A DNA stretch of 64,000 bases. It comes from Arthrobacter silviterrae. GTDB lineage: Bacteria > Actinomycetota > Actinomycetes > Actinomycetales > Micrococcaceae. Under the pieces are notes generated by a model, which saw nothing but the letters and a program-made list of their open reading frames with translations, was not told the origin of the DNA and searched no databases. Positions 63,566 to 64,000 of this stretch are shown in pieces. The stretch covers positions 78,815-142,814 of the forward strand of contig NZ_JAAKZI010000006.1 in NCBI RefSeq assembly GCF_011045165.1, read 5' to 3'. The position numbers were made by a program, and so were the translations under genes. Every line of letters starts with the position of its first letter. Within the stretch, counting starts at the first letter, position 1.

Positions 63566-64000
63566 CGCTGTTCCTCCTGTTCATCCTGGGCTTGCTCGGC
63601 GTGGGAGAAGACGAGGTGCAGCTGCACTCCGCGCCCGTACCGGGGGCCGGCGCCGACCCCGACTGTCCCGGTGGTCCCTGAACTGGCGGCGTCACCGGTC
63701 CCCTCATTGGCCAGCCCGGTCCGCGTGGTGGCAATAGAGGTCCCAGCGTTGGCCAGGCCGGTCCCAGCGTTGGCCAGGCCGGTCCCCGCACTGGCAGCGC
63801 CGCCGGTCCCGCGGCTGGCCAGGGTGGTCCCCGCGCCGGCAGAACGCCCCGCCGCCGCGGGGCCGGCCGCCGCGGTGGCGTATTCGGACGGGTCGCGGGC
63901 GAAGCGCGCCGTCCCGGCCGCGACGGCGACCGGCATCAGGGCCGGGATGTTCTCGACGGCCTTGGCCAGCATCGAGTCGATCTTGCCCACGGCGATGACA
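63562..64000 (-). CDS. istA: IstA-type transposase, C-terminal part only
   Basis: The frame is open to the window edge and ends at 63562 inside the istB start. Only the last 146 or so codons are visible: VGKIDSMLAKAVENIPALMP and ARFARDPSEYA, which look like the C-terminal tail of actinobacterial IstA proteins, followed by a long Gly/Ala/Thr-rich tract with GTGLANAGTGLANAGTS. Identification rests mainly on the coupling to istB. The DDE domain would lie outside the window. Confidence 0.65.
   Translation of the reverse strand, partial: VIAVGKIDSMLAKAVENIPALMPVAVAAGTARFARDPSEYATAAAGPAAAGRSAGAGTTLASRGTGGAASAGTGLANAGTGLANAGTSIATTRTGLANEGTGDAASSGTTGTVGVGAGPRYGRGVQLHLVFSHAEQAQDEQEEQR
63739..63780. 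repeat. Two 21-bp tandem repeats in the istA tail
   Basis: The 21-base unit (63739-63759, beginning GGTCCCAGCG) is repeated exactly at 63760-63780, and looser copies follow. In the coding frame it gives the Gly-Leu-Ala-Asn-Ala-Gly-Thr repeat of the low-complexity tail. Confidence 0.7.

Larger units (their letters stand above)
62732..64000 (-). mobile_element. IS21-family insertion sequence, partial (runs off the window)
   Basis: The element carries istB and the end of istA on the minus strand with the usual four-base overlap. Its right end lies beyond 64000. The left boundary is placed by the truncated IS5-type gene, since I could not see a clear terminal inverted repeat with the other end missing. 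Confidence 0.7.

Overview
The window is high-GC (about 65 percent by eye) actinobacterial DNA. Gene families, codon use, SD-poor starts with a -10 box 6-7 nt upstream, and the clustered sarcosine oxidase/creatinase genes point to the Micrococcaceae (Arthrobacter and relatives). This is inferred from gene content, not from a marker gene.

Layout. 0-11 kb: housekeeping and transport genes (two Lrp/AsnC regulators around an MFS exporter, CorA, a GNAT-AAA+ fusion, a DHA2-type exporter, a nitroreductase, SulP, malate dehydrogenase, a Nudix hydrolase). 11-26 kb: a TetR-controlled ABC exporter, a hemerythrin protein, a dienelactone hydrolase, then envelope and secreted proteins (lipoprotein-type PBP, GH84 hexosaminidase, LssY-C membrane protein, S53 sedolisin), an ABC-F protein and a VOC protein. 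26-30 kb: an IclR regulator next to an MFS transporter and an aromatic amino acid lyase that are both frameshifted; an almost identical 18-bp palindrome lies upstream of the regulator and of the lyase. 30-35 kb: a coupled pair of proline peptidases and a PadR-UbiB pair. 35-41 kb: MarR/MFS, then a lipid-oriented run of lgt, diacylglycerol kinase-like, PAP2 and DUF1206 genes. 40.8-42.7 kb: no intact gene, only fragments of a conjugation coupling protein, a UmuC-type polymerase and a DUF4192 protein. 42.7-61.5 kb: a creatinine/creatine/sarcosine catabolic island. 61.5-64 kb: a noncoding stretch, then an IS5-type transposase truncated next to an IS21-type element that runs off the window.

How the island works. 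Creatininase opens creatinine to creatine. Creatinase (two copies) splits creatine to urea and sarcosine. Heterotetrameric sarcosine oxidase (SoxBDAG) yields glycine and 5,10-methylene-THF. GlyA joins these to serine, SdaA deaminates serine to pyruvate, and PurU releases formate from formyl-THF. An NCS1 permease and an MHS-type MFS permease probably bring in substrate. GntR, PucR and IclR regulators sit inside the island. No urease gene is present here.

Most notable observations: a 1,244-bp duplication, apparently base-perfect, covering nearly all of creatinase; a diverged repeat of about 135 bp lying in the same orientation on both sides of the island; several perfect palindromic operators, one covering a start codon; a cluster of frameshifts in the IclR-linked genes; and the GNAT-AAA+ fusion.
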